Assembly: GCA_032433595.1 (NCBI GenBank) | Contig: JASWJB010000201.1 | Coordinates: 1 to 64,000, forward strand | Reading direction: 5' to 3' | From: Conoideocrella luteorostrata | Taxonomy: Eukaryota > Ascomycota > Sordariomycetes > Hypocreales > Clavicipitaceae | DNA length: 64,000 bases | Shown: piece by piece, positions 22,081-34,477 of the stretch | How positions within the stretch are numbered: position 1 is the first letter of the stretch | How the letters are laid out: each line of letters opens with the position of its first letter | Notes under the pieces: generated by a model | The model's input: the letters and a program-made list of their open reading frames with translations, nothing else | Told to the model about the DNA's origin: nothing | The model's database searches: none | Made by a program: the position numbers and the translations under genes

Positions 22081-23535
22081 TGGTCCTCAGATTACCTTGC
22101 GAGATCCGATTCTTCCAGCAGCACCTATGCGTCTTCCGATATCTGAACCTTTCAACGAGCTGGTCATCTGACTTGCAATACCTAATGCTTCTTGTAGCCT
22201 ACACGTCTTCCGACATTCGAACGTTTCAATGAGCTCATCAGATTGACCTGCGATATCAGATGCCCGTACGTCTTCTGATATTTGAGCCTTTTCAATAAGC
22301 TTGCCAGATCGACTTGCGATATACAATACTTATACGTCTCCCGAGATTTCAACCTATTGAGCGAGCACATTAGATCAGCTTGCGATATCGAATGACTCTT
22401 GTAGCCTGTACGTCTCCCGAGTTTCGAGCCTTCCAACGAACTCGTCAGATGAACCTACGATGTCTGATGCTTCGATAGCGTGTGTACGTCTTCCGACATT
22501 TGAACCTTTCAACGAGCTTAACAGATTAACTTGCTATGTCTAATAGCTCTTTATTGTCTTTATCAGATTTACATGCGATATTTAATACCTATACTTCTTC
22601 CGACTTTTGAACTTTTAAACATGGTCGTCAAGTTGACCTGCGATATCAGATGCCTGTACATCTTCCGATATTTGAGCCATTTGAACGAGCTCGTCAGATC
22701 GACCTACCATGTCTGATGCTTCGATAGCCTGTACATCTTCCGAGAATTGAGCCTTTTCAACGAGCTCGTGAGATTGACCTGCGATCTGACGCTTCTTGCG
22801 GTGCCTGCACCTTTAAACGAGTTCGTTAACTGACTTTTGATGTCTGATAATTTGTGCAGTGTACGTCTTCCGAGATTCAAGCCTTTAAACGAACTCTTTA
22901 GATTGACCTGCGATGTGAGATACCTCTACGTCTTCCGAGATTTAAACTTTTGAAAGAGCTCGTCAGATTAACCTGCAATATCGGATGCATATACAGCCTC
23001 CGAGATCTGAGCCTTTCGAGCTTGTCAGATTGGCTTTGCGATATCTAATACCTCTTGCAGCGCTTGTACGTCTTTGCGGGATTTGAACCATTCAAGAGGC
23101 TCATTAGACTAACTTGCCGTGTCTAATAATTCTTGCAGAGCCTGTAGGTCTTCCGAGATTAAATCTTGTAACGAGCTCCTTGCAGCTTGTACGTTTTCCG
23201 CGATTTAGGCGTTTCAACAAGCTCGTCAGATGATGACCTGCGATATCCGATAATTGTTCCAATGCCTGTATGTCTTCCGATATTAAAACCTTTCAAGAAG
23301 CTCCTTGCAGCCCGCATGTCTTCCGAGATTGAAACCTTTTCAGCGAGCTCCATGCAGCCTGCACGTCTTGCGGGATCTGAGTCTTTCAACTGGCTCGTCC
23401 GATCAACGTGCGAGATCAATAGATCTGAAGCTTCTTGCAGTGTACGTCTTCCGATATTTAGACCTTTCAAAGAGCTTGTCGACTTACTGGCGATATCTGA
23501 TGCCTTTTGCAGCCTGTAAACTTTCCGATTTGACC
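22081..23535 (+). repeat. R1 minisatellite array, cycle 7
   Basis: R1 units run to TTGCAGCCTGTAAACTTTCC, beyond which unique DNA starts. Confidence 0.85.
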
Positions 23536-24156
23536 CTATTCGTCGTTATATGGATTTATATATAAAAACTAAAGATATGTATATATATTTATTGTCAGAA
23601 ACCTCGACCTTCGATGGCTTTCGCCGACCCTCGCGGGGTCGCGAAACTAGCGATGCACCTAAAAAGAGTATTATGCAGCTAGCAAACTCTTCGCTGCGGG
23701 GTAGCCGCGAGCATAAGTAAGGAGGAGAAGACAAAAGTTGTAGGGAGATCAGAGATTAAGATCGTCATCAATAGAGTGCTACCTTGCTGCTACGAAGCAA
23801 CGAATACATCTGAAGTCTGGTCCATCTCTCTGCTATATTAGAACCCAGTCGTGACATTTATTAAATTTGGAGTTTCTTATCAAGATTCACAACGCTCCCA
23901 AGTCAAAGCTTAATCGCGATGATTCGACCGGCAGCGCGCCAAACCGCACGGGTTCACACACCTTAAATTGATCCCCAATCTCGTAATACATGCGATTAAT
24001 GCTTGAAAGAGACAGACAGACACTGCTTCCGGCTGAGCATGCCGAGTTACCACTAATGCACGGGAAAAAATCCTAGCAAAGGGGTTTTTTTTTGGTTATA
24101 CTTTGATATCAATAGATAACACAACAATAATTAGCCTTTATTTTAGCTTTATTATA
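23536..24156. other. decayed retroelement remnants; no gene
   Basis: The stretch 23745-23860 (GGAGATCAGAGATTAAGATC...CAGTCGTGACA) matches, in reverse complement, 55000-55110. ATTAGAACCCAGTCGTGACA resembles the TATCAGAGCC-type primer-binding region beside an LTR. The rest is AT-rich and unassigned. Confidence 0.4.
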
Positions 24157-24377
24157 TGTCACAGGAATTCACATGCCCGATGATCTTCGGAAAATGTGGT
24201 AAACGCCACGATTGGGGTTAAAGCTAGAGGTCTGACCACACTGACGATAATCTCGGATAAGTTATAATCTAGCGATGGAATCGAGGGATAAATAGCAGTC
24301 TAATTCCTCGTCAGAATAAATAGAATACAAGGACAATTCCACTGCTTAGATCTTCCATAGCTGCTCACTTCGTGACA
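24157..24377 (+). mobile_element. solo LTR, family C (221 bp)
   Basis: Starts TGTCACAGGAATTCACATGC and ends CTGCTCACTTCGTGACA, with TTATA/TTGTA on the two sides (4 of 5). The 3' half also resembles the copia LTR (family A), so families A and C are probably related. Confidence 0.7.
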
Positions 24378-25043
24378 TTGTAGCTATTATTTTTACTATA
24401 TTACTTGGCTTATTTATAGCTGACTCTAAGCAAAAATTGCTTAACGGGAAGATCTCTGCTGTAACATAACAGAAGAAGGGTGACCGACACGGACGAGGTA
24501 GCAACGTATCACAACATCACCTAAACAGTGTGAGCTCACCGCTCATTTTAGGCGTCAACTTTTGTGAGGCGAGAGGGGAGGTTACGAAGGGAGTGGGTCA
24601 TCCCGCCTCACTTTCTCGGATGCTTATCTGCGTTTTTAATTCGCCCTTGGAAGAGGACTTGCTATCGCATTGCAGGCATTGACTAATGTCTCACACGGAA
24701 CGAAGGCCCTGAATGGCTGGTCTACTAGTAGCAGCCTAAACCTGCAGCAACATCAAAACGAACTACGAGTCATCTCGGTCGAGCTAAGGTATCGTAGTGG
24801 GGCAGGTGGTCAGCAAATACGACATGCATGCTAGCAGTATTGCAAGCCCTGGAGATTACTGTGGTAGCTCGTTGGGGTTGTCGAATCCTCTGTGGTACAG
24901 AGAGAATGAGACCTGTCGGGAAATGGTGCTGAGATCACAACCGCTGAGGTGTATATATCTACGCCTCATTTCCTCGGCCCGATTGTCAGTTGTCGCATCT
25001 TACACCATTAAATTGCCCGTCGTATCTTTTGGGCTGTTCCACA
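24378..25043. promoter_or_regulatory. upstream region of the CorA-like gene
   Basis: About 650 bp with no other gene. TATATATCTACGCC lies at about 24950, some 90 bp before the start codon, and could serve as a TATA-type element. A GTGTGAGCTCACC palindrome lies at about 24530. Confidence 0.3.
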
Positions 25044-27387
25044 ATGTCCAGTCAAACCGCAACAGGTGATGTCCCCCTAACATCGCCTTCAGTGGCCACT
25101 GAGGTACAACGAGCCATGGAGCAATGCAAGGGCGAAATGACCTCCGACCTTCATGCCAGGTCTAAGCGCGAAAGGTTCCTGATTGCAACAACCGAGGATG
25201 CCCTGAAAACTCTGCTTAATTTGTCAAACCAGCGGAGAAAGAGACTCGAGGGCGTGCGCGCAGACCTCCCATACTTCTCGTTTCACGTGGTTTACCTAGA
25301 TGTTAGCCGTAGGCTCTCTCCGATTCCCTGGTTACCGGCTTATAGGGCGGTTCTGATGACACTTTATGCATAGGACCAAGACAGAGCGTAGAATTCAGAT
25401 TGCCAGGCGATGTGCTGCGTCTTAGCGAAGACCTGCAATCCTTAAAGGTAAGCGCCCTCCCGTCGTCTAGGCTGCGAAAAAGGATCAAGACGGGGTAGCT
25501 GATAACTAGCAGTATTTTGCCGTTTTTGTCTTGTAGGGAAGCGTTATTGACAAAATTTTGGTAGGTCGAACAAGACGAAGTGTTACGTTATATGCTCTCG
25601 ACCATCGCCTCAGAAGTTTGACCAATTGTACAAGTTCTTCGATCCCATAAGCATGCCATCCTTCCAGGATATTTCTAAAGCGGCTGCCATTAGCTTCCTG
25701 ATGTTGATGAAACTTCATTTCGACCTTGACATAGCTGATCTTTTTGCATTGCTGGCAGTACTGATTCCCTTTCCGGATGAGCACATTTTCGAAGCCAGTC
25801 TCTTACCGGACCCTTCTACTGGTTCGTGTGTTCGTGTTCGTCTATTGTGACCACTTTGGTCCGTAGTCTCATGTTATTGTTTCTCCAGATGATTGGCAGT
25901 CTGCACGGATCCCTGGCCTACAGAGCCTACGTTATACCTCGCCATCCACCAAGGTCATGAGGTTCCCAGGAGCTTACCCGGCTTATCGGACTGAATACAT
26001 GTGGATGGAGAGACACAAATTGCATGGCAAACCACCAAAGTCTGCGTCGGATGTTGCTATGCTGGGTGGTTGGAAGAATAACCGTGCAACTTGGTTCAGT
26101 CTGATCGTATTCTCGGACGACTTGGCTGCCGACGTCTATGCTAGGCAACTCAACTGCCTAGCCAACACTGAAGATTCTCAAATTGTCGAACAATTAGAGA
26201 GCCACTGGATAGAGGGATGTTACTATATTTACCACATGGCTCTGAATGATGCCTGCATTTGGTTGGCGCATGCTGCGGAAACTTTGGACCAGCTCGTAGG
26301 TAAGCCAACGCATTGCAACTCAGTCGCATGCTAAGAACAAGCAGAGATACAAAAACGCTTTGAGTCCTACCGTTGGCGGGGCGCTCGTCTGTCTAATGTT
26401 CATGAACCATCTCGAATACAACAGGCGAGTTGTTGGCTTCCTCAGCGCCAACATCGACAGTGTTCCGGAAAGCTGGAAAGTGGAGAGCACGGGCTGGAGT
26501 CGGGACATTGCCAGCAGGTGTCAATTGTTGAGAGCAGATATTGGTACGATTTATGATGAAGCAAGTAGCTTACGAAGTTTGGTAGGTCGTGTTGGCGTTT
26601 TGAAGATTGTCCCAGCCAGTTCTAGCCATCTGACATAGTGGGGGAGCAGACTATCGAGCAGCACGGTCTCGCGCAGTCACGCAACGTTGGGTTTTTGACA
26701 GTTCTGGCTGCATTCTTTGTGCCAATAACGGCCGTTTCTGTAAGTTGTCACCTCGAATGCGTAGGAAATTGCGCAGTGCCTACCTAATTCACTGACATAT
26801 CCAAGGGATTCTTTGGCATGAATACCACAGAGATCAACGGATCAAACTGGCCAACCAAGTATTTTGGCGTCATTGCTGGGCCCCTGACAATTTTTTCTGT
26901 TCTGCTTCCACTTATAGCACTGCGGTTGCTGGACGCCGTCCTGCGCTTCTGGCCTCTTGTCATGCGATTTTATCTGGGGAGCAACACCGTCCTGCTGGTG
27001 TCTTTGGCTGCCAACATCCAATTAGGTATTGGCAATAGTCTTGACATAGAATGGAGTTCTGATCTATCAATTTATCTCTGGCTCGCCATCTTTTTCGGGC
27101 CTGGAGTGATGATATTACTATTCGCATGTCAAACCATTACACATATCTTCCAGGCATTCAGAACTTCTGGGAACAGAGTAAACGGGCTGCACAAACTCAT
27201 GGCAACATGCAAGACAGTACCATGGCACGAAAGGAAACACGTCGCGGTTGTCATGGTACTCACAGCTGTGTACGTGGTTGGGTATGTAATCGATGTTTGG
27301 GCTAGTGTTGGCGCCATTGTCATGTATTATGTATACAGAATACTTGAGTCACGTCAAGAGGCAAAACGTCAGCAACGACTGGATTAG
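25044..27387 (+). CDS. CorA-like (2-TM-GxN) membrane protein, eight exons, 628 aa
   Basis: The exons that keep one frame are 25044-25308, 25374-25447, 25537-25560, 25614-25821, 25889-26295, 26345-26581, 26650-26739 and 26806-27387; the introns are 49-89 bp, and four use GTAGGT/GTAGGC donors. The first donor (25309) is the least certain. The protein begins MSSQTATGDVPLTSPS. Residues about 415-441 read FLTVLAAFFVPITAVSGFFG followed by MN, placing the GMN signature of CorA-type Mg2+ channels at 439-441 after a membrane helix. More hydrophobic segments follow (FGVIAGPLTIFSVLLPLIAL; LAIFFGPGVMILLFACQTI; VAVVMVLTAVYVVGYVI), so the C-terminus has extra helices beyond the two of CorA. Fungal relatives are annotated only as hypothetical, and ion transport is inferred from the motif. 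Confidence 0.75.
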
Positions 27388-27892
27388 CGCATCTACAATC
27401 AACATCAAAAGCAATCATTTTGACTGTGGGAAGCCATTCTCTACCTTAGTATCGTTTCCTTGTTCTAATTTGAGGATTTTCTGCCTACTTTTCACCTCGG
27501 GCGGCAACAGCCACTGAGTGGATAACGAGGATTATTAGCAAGCGTTGGCATTGTACTCCGTATACAGTTGGTGGATTAATGACTGAGTTCTCCCCACTTG
27601 CCTTTTAAAACCTAGTTAACCACTGAAACGCATCCCGCCGAGCCTGGTTAGCGCGAACCATCAGTGGGCACTTACCTTTGTTCAAGTATGTGAATGGCAT
27701 CACTTGTGGCTCGGGTGAAGCAGCAGTGAACCATGTACTATACAGGCGCCACCAAATTACACTCTTTGGACATGTTAGATGGTCAGTCTTCAACACACAT
27801 CTTTACTTGAAACCACTTGTTTAACTAAAACCATCTACAGGATTATGACCCCCGGTCCATCATCCTACGTCACACGGCCCATTGCTCAGAAC
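27388..27892. other. convergent intergenic region with a dispersed repeat
   Basis: It lies between the 3' ends of two converging genes. About 27726-27890 (GTACTATACAGGCGCCACCA ... GATTATGACCCCCGGTCC) is a diverged copy of about 45375-45540. Confidence 0.5.
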
Positions 27893-29350
27893 CTAGCCAG
27901 AACCGGCCTCGTCTTCAGAAAAGCCATCGCAAGCGAGGGCAATTTGCCGTTGAAGCTCGTCGTCAGCCTCTCGCCAATCGAAATTGTCGGCATTGTCACC
28001 AACGAGTCCGGACTGGCCGTCCTTGCCCATCGCTTTCGCATTCTTATTGGTAGCCGTCGTTGCTGCTTTCGACGACGCCCTAGTATTGGCAGCCTGAATG
28101 AAGCCATCTCGGGTCCGCTGAGCCAGGTCTCTGAGGTTTCTGAACGCAGTGGCTCCACGCCGGAAGTCTTCAGCGCTTACCGTCATATCCCAACCACCAA
28201 TTTGCGTCATGTGATACTCGGGAAGCCCGCCTGGGGTAATTGTCGGATGGTGGGCATAGAGCCTTAAACAGCCCGCATAGTATGTCGAACTGTAAGCATA
28301 GGCATTGCCGTCGTAGACTGGATTGTCTTGGCCGTAGTTCTGCAGGCTGTGCATGGCGCGAGCACCGTATGCACCGTCAAGACAGGCCTGCCGCCTCGCC
28401 ACATCGGCACCGCCCCGCGGGGCTTTCGCTTCGAGGAAGAAGTTGGGTGCTAGCGGGGCACACCCGTGGCTCGTAGGGATAATAGACTTGTTTAGATCTT
28501 GTCTAATAATGCGGCTAATTCGGGTTGGGTTCGTTCCGTCATACAAGTCTGGCACCGCCTTGACTGTGGCACCCTCTGTCATTGATTCGAGATTGGTAAA
28601 GGGGAGAGTTCCCTCGTGTGGAATACCAGCATCGTTGCCACAGATTATTGGGAGAATGCTGTACATTACTTTTCTTTTTGATATCGCCTGGCGGTTGGCC
28701 TGTTTGAACTTCTCAAAAGCAGACTCGGAGAAGCAAGACGGTGAGAGGGATGCACGACGGGCTGATAAGCACTGCATAATCTCTTCCAAATTGCCGGGTC
28801 TCGGCGGCGTTGATTGCTTGTCAGGGTACTTATACTCTTGAGGGTATATGTTGTGGTCGATAAGGATCTGTACGAAGTCTTTGTTGTGTGCAGATGATCG
28901 TTTGATCTTGGGTGGCATAGTTGTCGCCTCGGTGGACGAGAAGCCGATTAAGCCCATACTTGCTGCCGCGTGCTTCGGCTCGGGATACTAAACAACATGA
29001 GTCAATGGGGGCTAGCTATCGATGGCAGCGGACAAACTTACTTGTCGTAGGGGGGCAAGATCTGGGTCACCACGCCTTACAAATTGAGCAAGACTCGAAT
29101 CTCCTCGTGTGCCGACCACGGCTGATATCTCGGAAGAGCGCGCCTTGTTTCGTCGATTGAGTTCTTCCGGGGCCCGAGATGTGAGCCAAGTCCTCGACAG
29201 ATTGTCCCAGCCTGCTGGTGTAATGCCGGGGCGGGTGCTGCTGCTGCTGCGCGGCTCAGATTTCTTGATTCTCTTTGCAGGAGGAGCCTTATCATCCGAG
29301 GGCTCATCGTCCGCGTTTGGTCTCTTCCTATCCTGTAAATTCGCCATCAT
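27893..29350 (-). CDS. fungal hypothetical protein with D...ExK nuclease-like pattern (467 aa)
   Basis: Two exons: 29350-29042 and 28987-27893, with a 54 bp GTAAGT...TTTAG intron, phase 0. The first exon encodes a basic, low-complexity N-terminus with a PPAKRIKK nuclear-localisation-like stretch. The second has HNIYPQEYKYPD and ASLSPSCFSESAFEKFKQAN, then VPDLYDG (Asp about 250/253), NFFLEAKAPRGGADVARRQA (Glu289, Lys291, Gln303) and LPEYHMTQIGGWD. I recognise it as a widespread fungal family of unknown function. The order Asp, then E-x-K, then Gln resembles the PD-(D/E)xK nuclease core, but that is inference. The next gene (30023) is divergent, about 670 bp away. Confidence 0.7.
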
Positions 29351-30022
29351 GAAGAGTGGGTGAGAAGGGAATGTTTGAAGGAGACAAGATCGGTCGCAGC
29401 CAGCAGCTCGTGAAATATGCCTTTAACAAACAAAGAACGAAGTGAGGGTGGTGGGCGCAATGTTTGTTCAAGAACGCGTCGGTGCCGGGCACGGGGCAGA
29501 TGACACTCACTACCTGTTACCAGTTTGTGCAGTGCAAAATATATGTGGAGGCCCATCATGGAGCGATTGCTTTGTACTGTGATAAACGTAGTGGTTGGTC
29601 CAGTACTGTCGAGACTGGGAGTGTTGTCCGCCTTCACTGTCTTTATTTATTACAGTCATACTCCGTAGACCATGCAGTAACGAACACATTGTAAAATACT
29701 GTGAAGGGAGCGTACCCCGCTACCCGTGACAATTTAGGCAACCACAGCACCAGCGAAATTAAGCTTATTAGCTAGCATGCGCGGTACAGAGTGGCAGATT
29801 CACAGAGTCGATAGGGATCAATAATATATGAGCCATGATGGCAGCCAAATCACACAGGCTGCTGATCCAAGTTTTCCTTACCGCTCCCTGCGGGACTTGA
29901 AAGTGGAGAAAACTCGACTTCCGCCAACTTCCATCTTGCAATCAATATTCATTGACACAGCGTGACGGACAGACAGACAGACGGACAGACGGACAGACGA
30001 CGCCCTCCCGCCGCTACGCGCC
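29351..30022. other. divergent intergenic region
   Basis: Holds the 5' region of the leftward gene, a TGTGAAGGGAGCGTACCCCG...GACA stretch at 29700-29732 that looks like an LTR end, and a (GACA)n microsatellite at 29963-30000. The segment TCTTGCAAYC...ATTCATKGAC...ACGGACAGACAG is duplicated about 130 bp apart, the second copy lying inside the next coding region. Confidence 0.4.
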
Positions 30023-30628
30023 ATGTCACTCGATAGCTTCGCAACGCGGTCGGGGTCTTGCATAGTCTTGCAACCGACATTCATGGACGCGGCGCGAGAG
30101 ACGGACAGACAGACAGACGACATTACCCCGCCCGTACCCACGCCATCGTCACCCCTTGGCTTCACATGCTCACGGTCGGCATCCGCCGGGTCTGTTACCA
30201 CGACAAGCACCAGCACCAGGCACATGATCAGCGAGGACATTAGCGATCCAGAATGGCACCAACCAGCAGCCCGTCTAGAACGGTATCGAGACCTTGTGGG
30301 CCGGATGTTGTCCAGTCTTGCCTATCTTGGAGACGAGGGCAAGGATGTGCTCCGGAAAGGCGAATTCTATGTACAAAGTCCATTTAAGTTTTATCGCAAG
30401 GACAAGAAGCCATTATCGGAAGATGCTGCCTACTGGGAGTCGACGTATCAGTCCCTTTTCAAGCAGGTGAAGGAGATCCGCACCAGGCTGTATCCAGACA
30501 CTCCCAACCCCGATCCCGCACTAGAATGGATCTGGGATTGGCTTCCTCCGGCTGATGCCGGTGCCGATGCCGATACCGATGACGATGACGATGCCGATGC
30601 CGATGACGATGCCGATGACGATGCCGAT

Positions 30629-30679
<51 letters not shown>

Positions 30680-31057
30680 AATAACGAACCCTTGGCTTCC
30701 GACCATGCAGCGTCTCGAGTCAACACGGGAACAAAGAAGCCAATTACGAGCCTACAACAAAGCAGCAATAATGCAGCGCAGTTTCGGCATTCGAAACCAC
30801 CCGCGAGTCGCTCTACGGCCGGTACTATCCATTGCCTCGAGCAGTTGGATCCCGAACCAACTCGCCCGATGAAGAAGAGGAAAAACTTGCCTGGAAAAAC
30901 TTGCCCTGTACGGTCGGAAAACAAGAGGCACAAACCCAACACCCGAATGCTTGGCTCGCGATTAAGCACCAACGGTCCCCCCACCCCAGGTCTCCGTCGC
31001 AGCTCCCGCCTGGCAGCCACGTGTGCTGGACCCAACAGTGGTTCTACAAAACGCTGA
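30023..31057 (+). CDS. hypothetical Asp-rich protein (344 aa)
   Basis: A single intronless frame begins MSLDSFATRSGSC. Residues about 75-175 form a normal globular stretch (RLERYRDLVGRMLSSLAYLG; PFKFYRKDKKPLSEDAAYWE; EWIWDWLPP). An Asp/Ala tract of about 45 residues follows, encoded by a GATGAC/GATGCC microsatellite at 30553-30680, and then a basic tail with MKKRKNLPGK and RRSSRLA. Acidic tracts with basic nuclear-type tails suggest a nuclear protein, but no domain is recognised. The tract length is expected to vary between strains because the repeat is a short tandem array. The first 30 codons overlap a duplicated (GACA)-containing segment, so the true start could be the downstream Met at about residue 68. 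Confidence 0.55.
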
Positions 31058-31389
31058 TACCCCAACCATAATGATAGCTGGGGAAGTGAGTACCTGCCAG
31101 CAGAGATGGTGTTGGAGACGCGGACTTGCAGGCGACGACGTAGTTTTGTTACAGAGCACCTAAGGTATCAACGTGGTGGTGGTGGTGGTGGCTCGGTCGA
31201 TATATGGAGAGCCGCCTCAAATACCGGGTACGAGGTGATAAAATAGTGCAGGAGCGTATTCTCATTCAGTTTGCCCCCATATCCCCGTGTGAAAGAACTA
31301 TTTGCTTTGCTTTCTCGTATCCAGTGATCCATGACAGCGTACATTGCTGCCTCTCTCGTCGGAAGACGTCGTAGTGCCGGTCGCTATTG
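31058..31389. other. intergenic; no gene seen
   Basis: 3' flank of the Asp-rich gene with a (GGT)n run at 31173-31192. Nothing else recognised. Confidence 0.4.
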
Positions 31390-31594
31390 TGTTGGGACGC
31401 CAGGCGAGCCCAATAGGAAGCACGGGAGGTCACGTGGTCACCTTTTGACAACGCCATTTATACAACGATATCAGGCTTTGTATCTTGACTTGTTTTCTCA
31501 CTCTTGGATAGACAGACAGACTTGATGAATATATTGCATCTTGACCGCAATTGGTATTGATACCGTAATTGCACAGCACCCTGTGCAACCCACA
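31390..31594 (+). mobile_element. solo LTR, family B (205 bp), diverged
   Basis: Runs from TGTTGGGACGCCAGGCGAGC to GTGCAACCCACA with the family's ATTTATACAACGATATC box and TTGACCGCAATTGGTA core. No matching 5 bp duplication flanks it, so it is older or rearranged. Confidence 0.75.
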
Positions 31595-31744
31595 CTAAGA
31601 CTGCGCGACCACTGCCCACCATCCCTAAGCCGCTGCACGTACACTTGGATATACACGTAGACAAGCGTTCTTTTACTTGGTCACCTTTACTACATATCCT
31701 GCGGTGAAGGAATCAGACACGAATGCTCCATGCCCTGCCCAACT

Positions 31745-32165
31745 GCTACGGCCACGGCCACATGCTCCAACTTGGTGTGAAGGCGCGCGCTGGGCGCGGC
31801 GCAGCCGCGCGGATTCTGGCGCACGATGGTTTCACCTTTACAGGACCTTTATATGCTCTGACAGCAGTGAGGGCGCCTTGGCTGGCTGCCCGCCTGCCTG
31901 TGTGTGTGCGGTCAGGGTGGGCCGGCCGCAACTCGACAGCCCGCACTCGCAACGGTACGAAACCTGGCGCAACCGACTCGCAATAACGCCGAGCACACAA
32001 TGCACATGAAATAAAGGCAAAATCAGGCACTCCCGGCGCGCGCGGCAACTCTGCGGCGGGCAGCGCACAAAATGCCGGCGGGATGGGTAGTTTTTCGCTC
32101 GCGTTGTGAGAAAAAGGAGAAGACTGGGAGCGGGAAAACGAGGAGGCTGTGGGCCGTATCCTTTT
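31745..32165 (-). repeat. inverted head, head-to-head with the next cycle
   Basis: Read on the minus strand the order is GAGGAGG lead-in complement, ACAACGCGAGCGAAAAACTA, CCCGCCGGCATTTTGTGCGC and CCGCGCGCGCCGGGAG, then the GC-rich extension seen at 9570-9765 in direct orientation. Its head portion (32028-32160) pairs with the direct head at 32244-32385 across an 83 bp spacer. Confidence 0.85.
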
Positions 32166-32243
32166 ACTAGGATGGAGACCTTGCAGTAACTACTCTACTA
32201 GAGAGATTAATTACTACAAGAGGCGTTAGTCCTCGTCTTGGGA

Positions 32244-33020
32244 AGACGGCCCACAGTCCTCTCCTTTTCCTGCGACCAGTCTCCTCCCTCTCCTCCCTTT
32301 TCCGCTTACAACGCGAGCGAAAAACTACCCATCCCGCCGGCATTTTGTGCGCTGCCCGCCGCAGAGTTGCCGCGCGCGCCGGGAGTTCATTGTACGGGGC
32401 TGCAGCCAAGTGCACCGTCATCTCTGCGTCGTTGCGAGTCTTTTGCGCCAGGTTTCGTGCCGGTTGGAGTGCTGGTGACCGAGTTGTGGTTTTTGGCGAA
32501 TTGCACACCAGGCGTTTTATTCCATGCCTTGATATGAATCGTATCTTGCGCGCTACGCTCTTGTGCATCTTTTGCACCAGATTTGGTCTTGTCTCGTTGC
32601 GTTGCTGTTGTGGTGTTGCCGGTTATGCTGTGCTGCCTTGCTTGTGAGCCCCTGATCGCCGAATTCCTGACCAAGCAGGTTTTTCGTAGATTGCACGCCA
32701 GGTGTTTTGTTTCACGACCTGTTTTTTATTGAATTATGTACAATAGGCTTTCGGACATCTTTTGCACCAGGTTTAGTCTTCTCTTGTGGTATTGCCGTTG
32801 TGTGGTGTTGTATGCTGCTTGTAAGCCCCCTGATCACTGCATTTCTTCCTGAGCAGGTTTTTTGTAGATTGCACACCGTGTGCTTTATCTGCGGCGCTGA
32901 CTATTGCTGCATTATATACATCGCAACTGTCTGCATCTTTTGCACTAAGCATTATCGTGTCTTATGAGCTGGTTGTTGTGCTGTGTTGTTGTGTGTTACT
33001 CTTGTGCTACGTACCAGCCC
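32244..33020 (+). repeat. head plus R2 block, cycle 7
   Basis: Direct orientation. GCGAGCGAAAAACTACCCAT and the full GCAGAGTTGCCGCGCGCGCC are present, followed by R2 units with CTGACCAAGCAGGTTTTTCG and TGCATCTTTTGCACC. Confidence 0.85.
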
Positions 33021-34477
33021 CGTATCACTCGCTGGTCCCCCGACCGAGCAAGCCCTGCTTTATTGCACTTTGGGCGCTGCTACTCTTGCATGAGCAGCAG
33101 CATCATCAGCAGCACCAGCAGCAGCACCAGCAGCATCATCAGCGGCGGCGGCATCAGCGGCGGCATCATCAGTGGCATCATCGTTATCAGCGGCAGCATC
33201 ATCATCATCCGCAGCAGCAGCGGCATCATCAACAGAAGCGTCAGCTGACTGTTCACTCTCCCAGGTGCTCGCCGTTCCCCTCTCCAAAGTACTGAAAGCA
33301 GCAGCAGCGGCATCATCATCAGCAAAAGCGTCAGCTGACTCTTCATTCGACCAAGTGCTTACTTTTCCCCTCTCCCAAGTACTGACAGCCGCAGCAACAG
33401 TACCATCATCATCAGCAGCAGCAGCGGCGACAGCGGCATCATCATCAGGTGCAGCAGCGGCATCATCTTCAGCAACGGCGGCATCATCATCAGCAGCAGC
33501 AGCAGCATCAGCAGCAGCATCAGGTGAATCTTCCCACTCCCGAGCTCTGCTATCGTGACCAAAATTCTAACCTGTGGCCATCACCAGCACCGGCGGCATC
33601 ATCAGCAGCAGCAGCGGCGACGGCGACATTTCTTGCGTGGGCAGAACATCATCATCATCAGCAATGGAATCATCATTACCATCAGCAGCAGCGACAGCGG
33701 CATCATTATCATCATCAGCAGCAGCAGTAGCAGCGACATGTCTTACGTGGGCAGCAATTTGCTCATCGGTAGCGGCATTTCTTGCGTGGCCAGCAGCATC
33801 CGCATCAGCAGCAACGGCATCATCGGCGGTGGCGGCGGCGGCGGCATCCGCATCATCATCAGCATCATCAACAGCAGCGACATTTCTCACGTGGGCAGCA
33901 ACATTCTCATCAGCAGCGGCGGCATCACAAGCAGCGGCATCACCAGAAGCATCATCATCATCATTATCGGCCGACTTTTCCCCTCCCGACCGCTATAATC
34001 GTGACCGACATCCTGACCAGAATCCTAACCTGTGGCCATCATCATCATCATCATTACTATCATCAGCAGCAGCGGCAGCGGCAGCGGCATCATCGGCATC
34101 AGCACCAGCAGAATCTGAATTTTCCCCCTCCCGACCGCTACTACCGTGACCAGAATCCCGACCGAAATCCTAACTTGTGGCCATCATTATTATCTTCATC
34201 AGCAGCGGCAGCAGCACCGACCTTTCTTGCGTGGGTAGCACATTGTCATCTGCAGCAGCAGCGATATCTCTTGCGTGGGCAGCAATATCCACATTAGCAG
34301 CATCATCATCAGCTTCAGCAACATCATCATTATTAGGTGAATTTTCCCCTCCCGACCGTTGCTATCGTGACCAGAGTCCTGAACGGGAATACTGACCTGT
34401 GGTCATTATCATCTGCAGCAGCAGCGACATTTCTTGCGTGGGCAGCACATCGTCATCGGCAGCAGCAACGTTACGTA

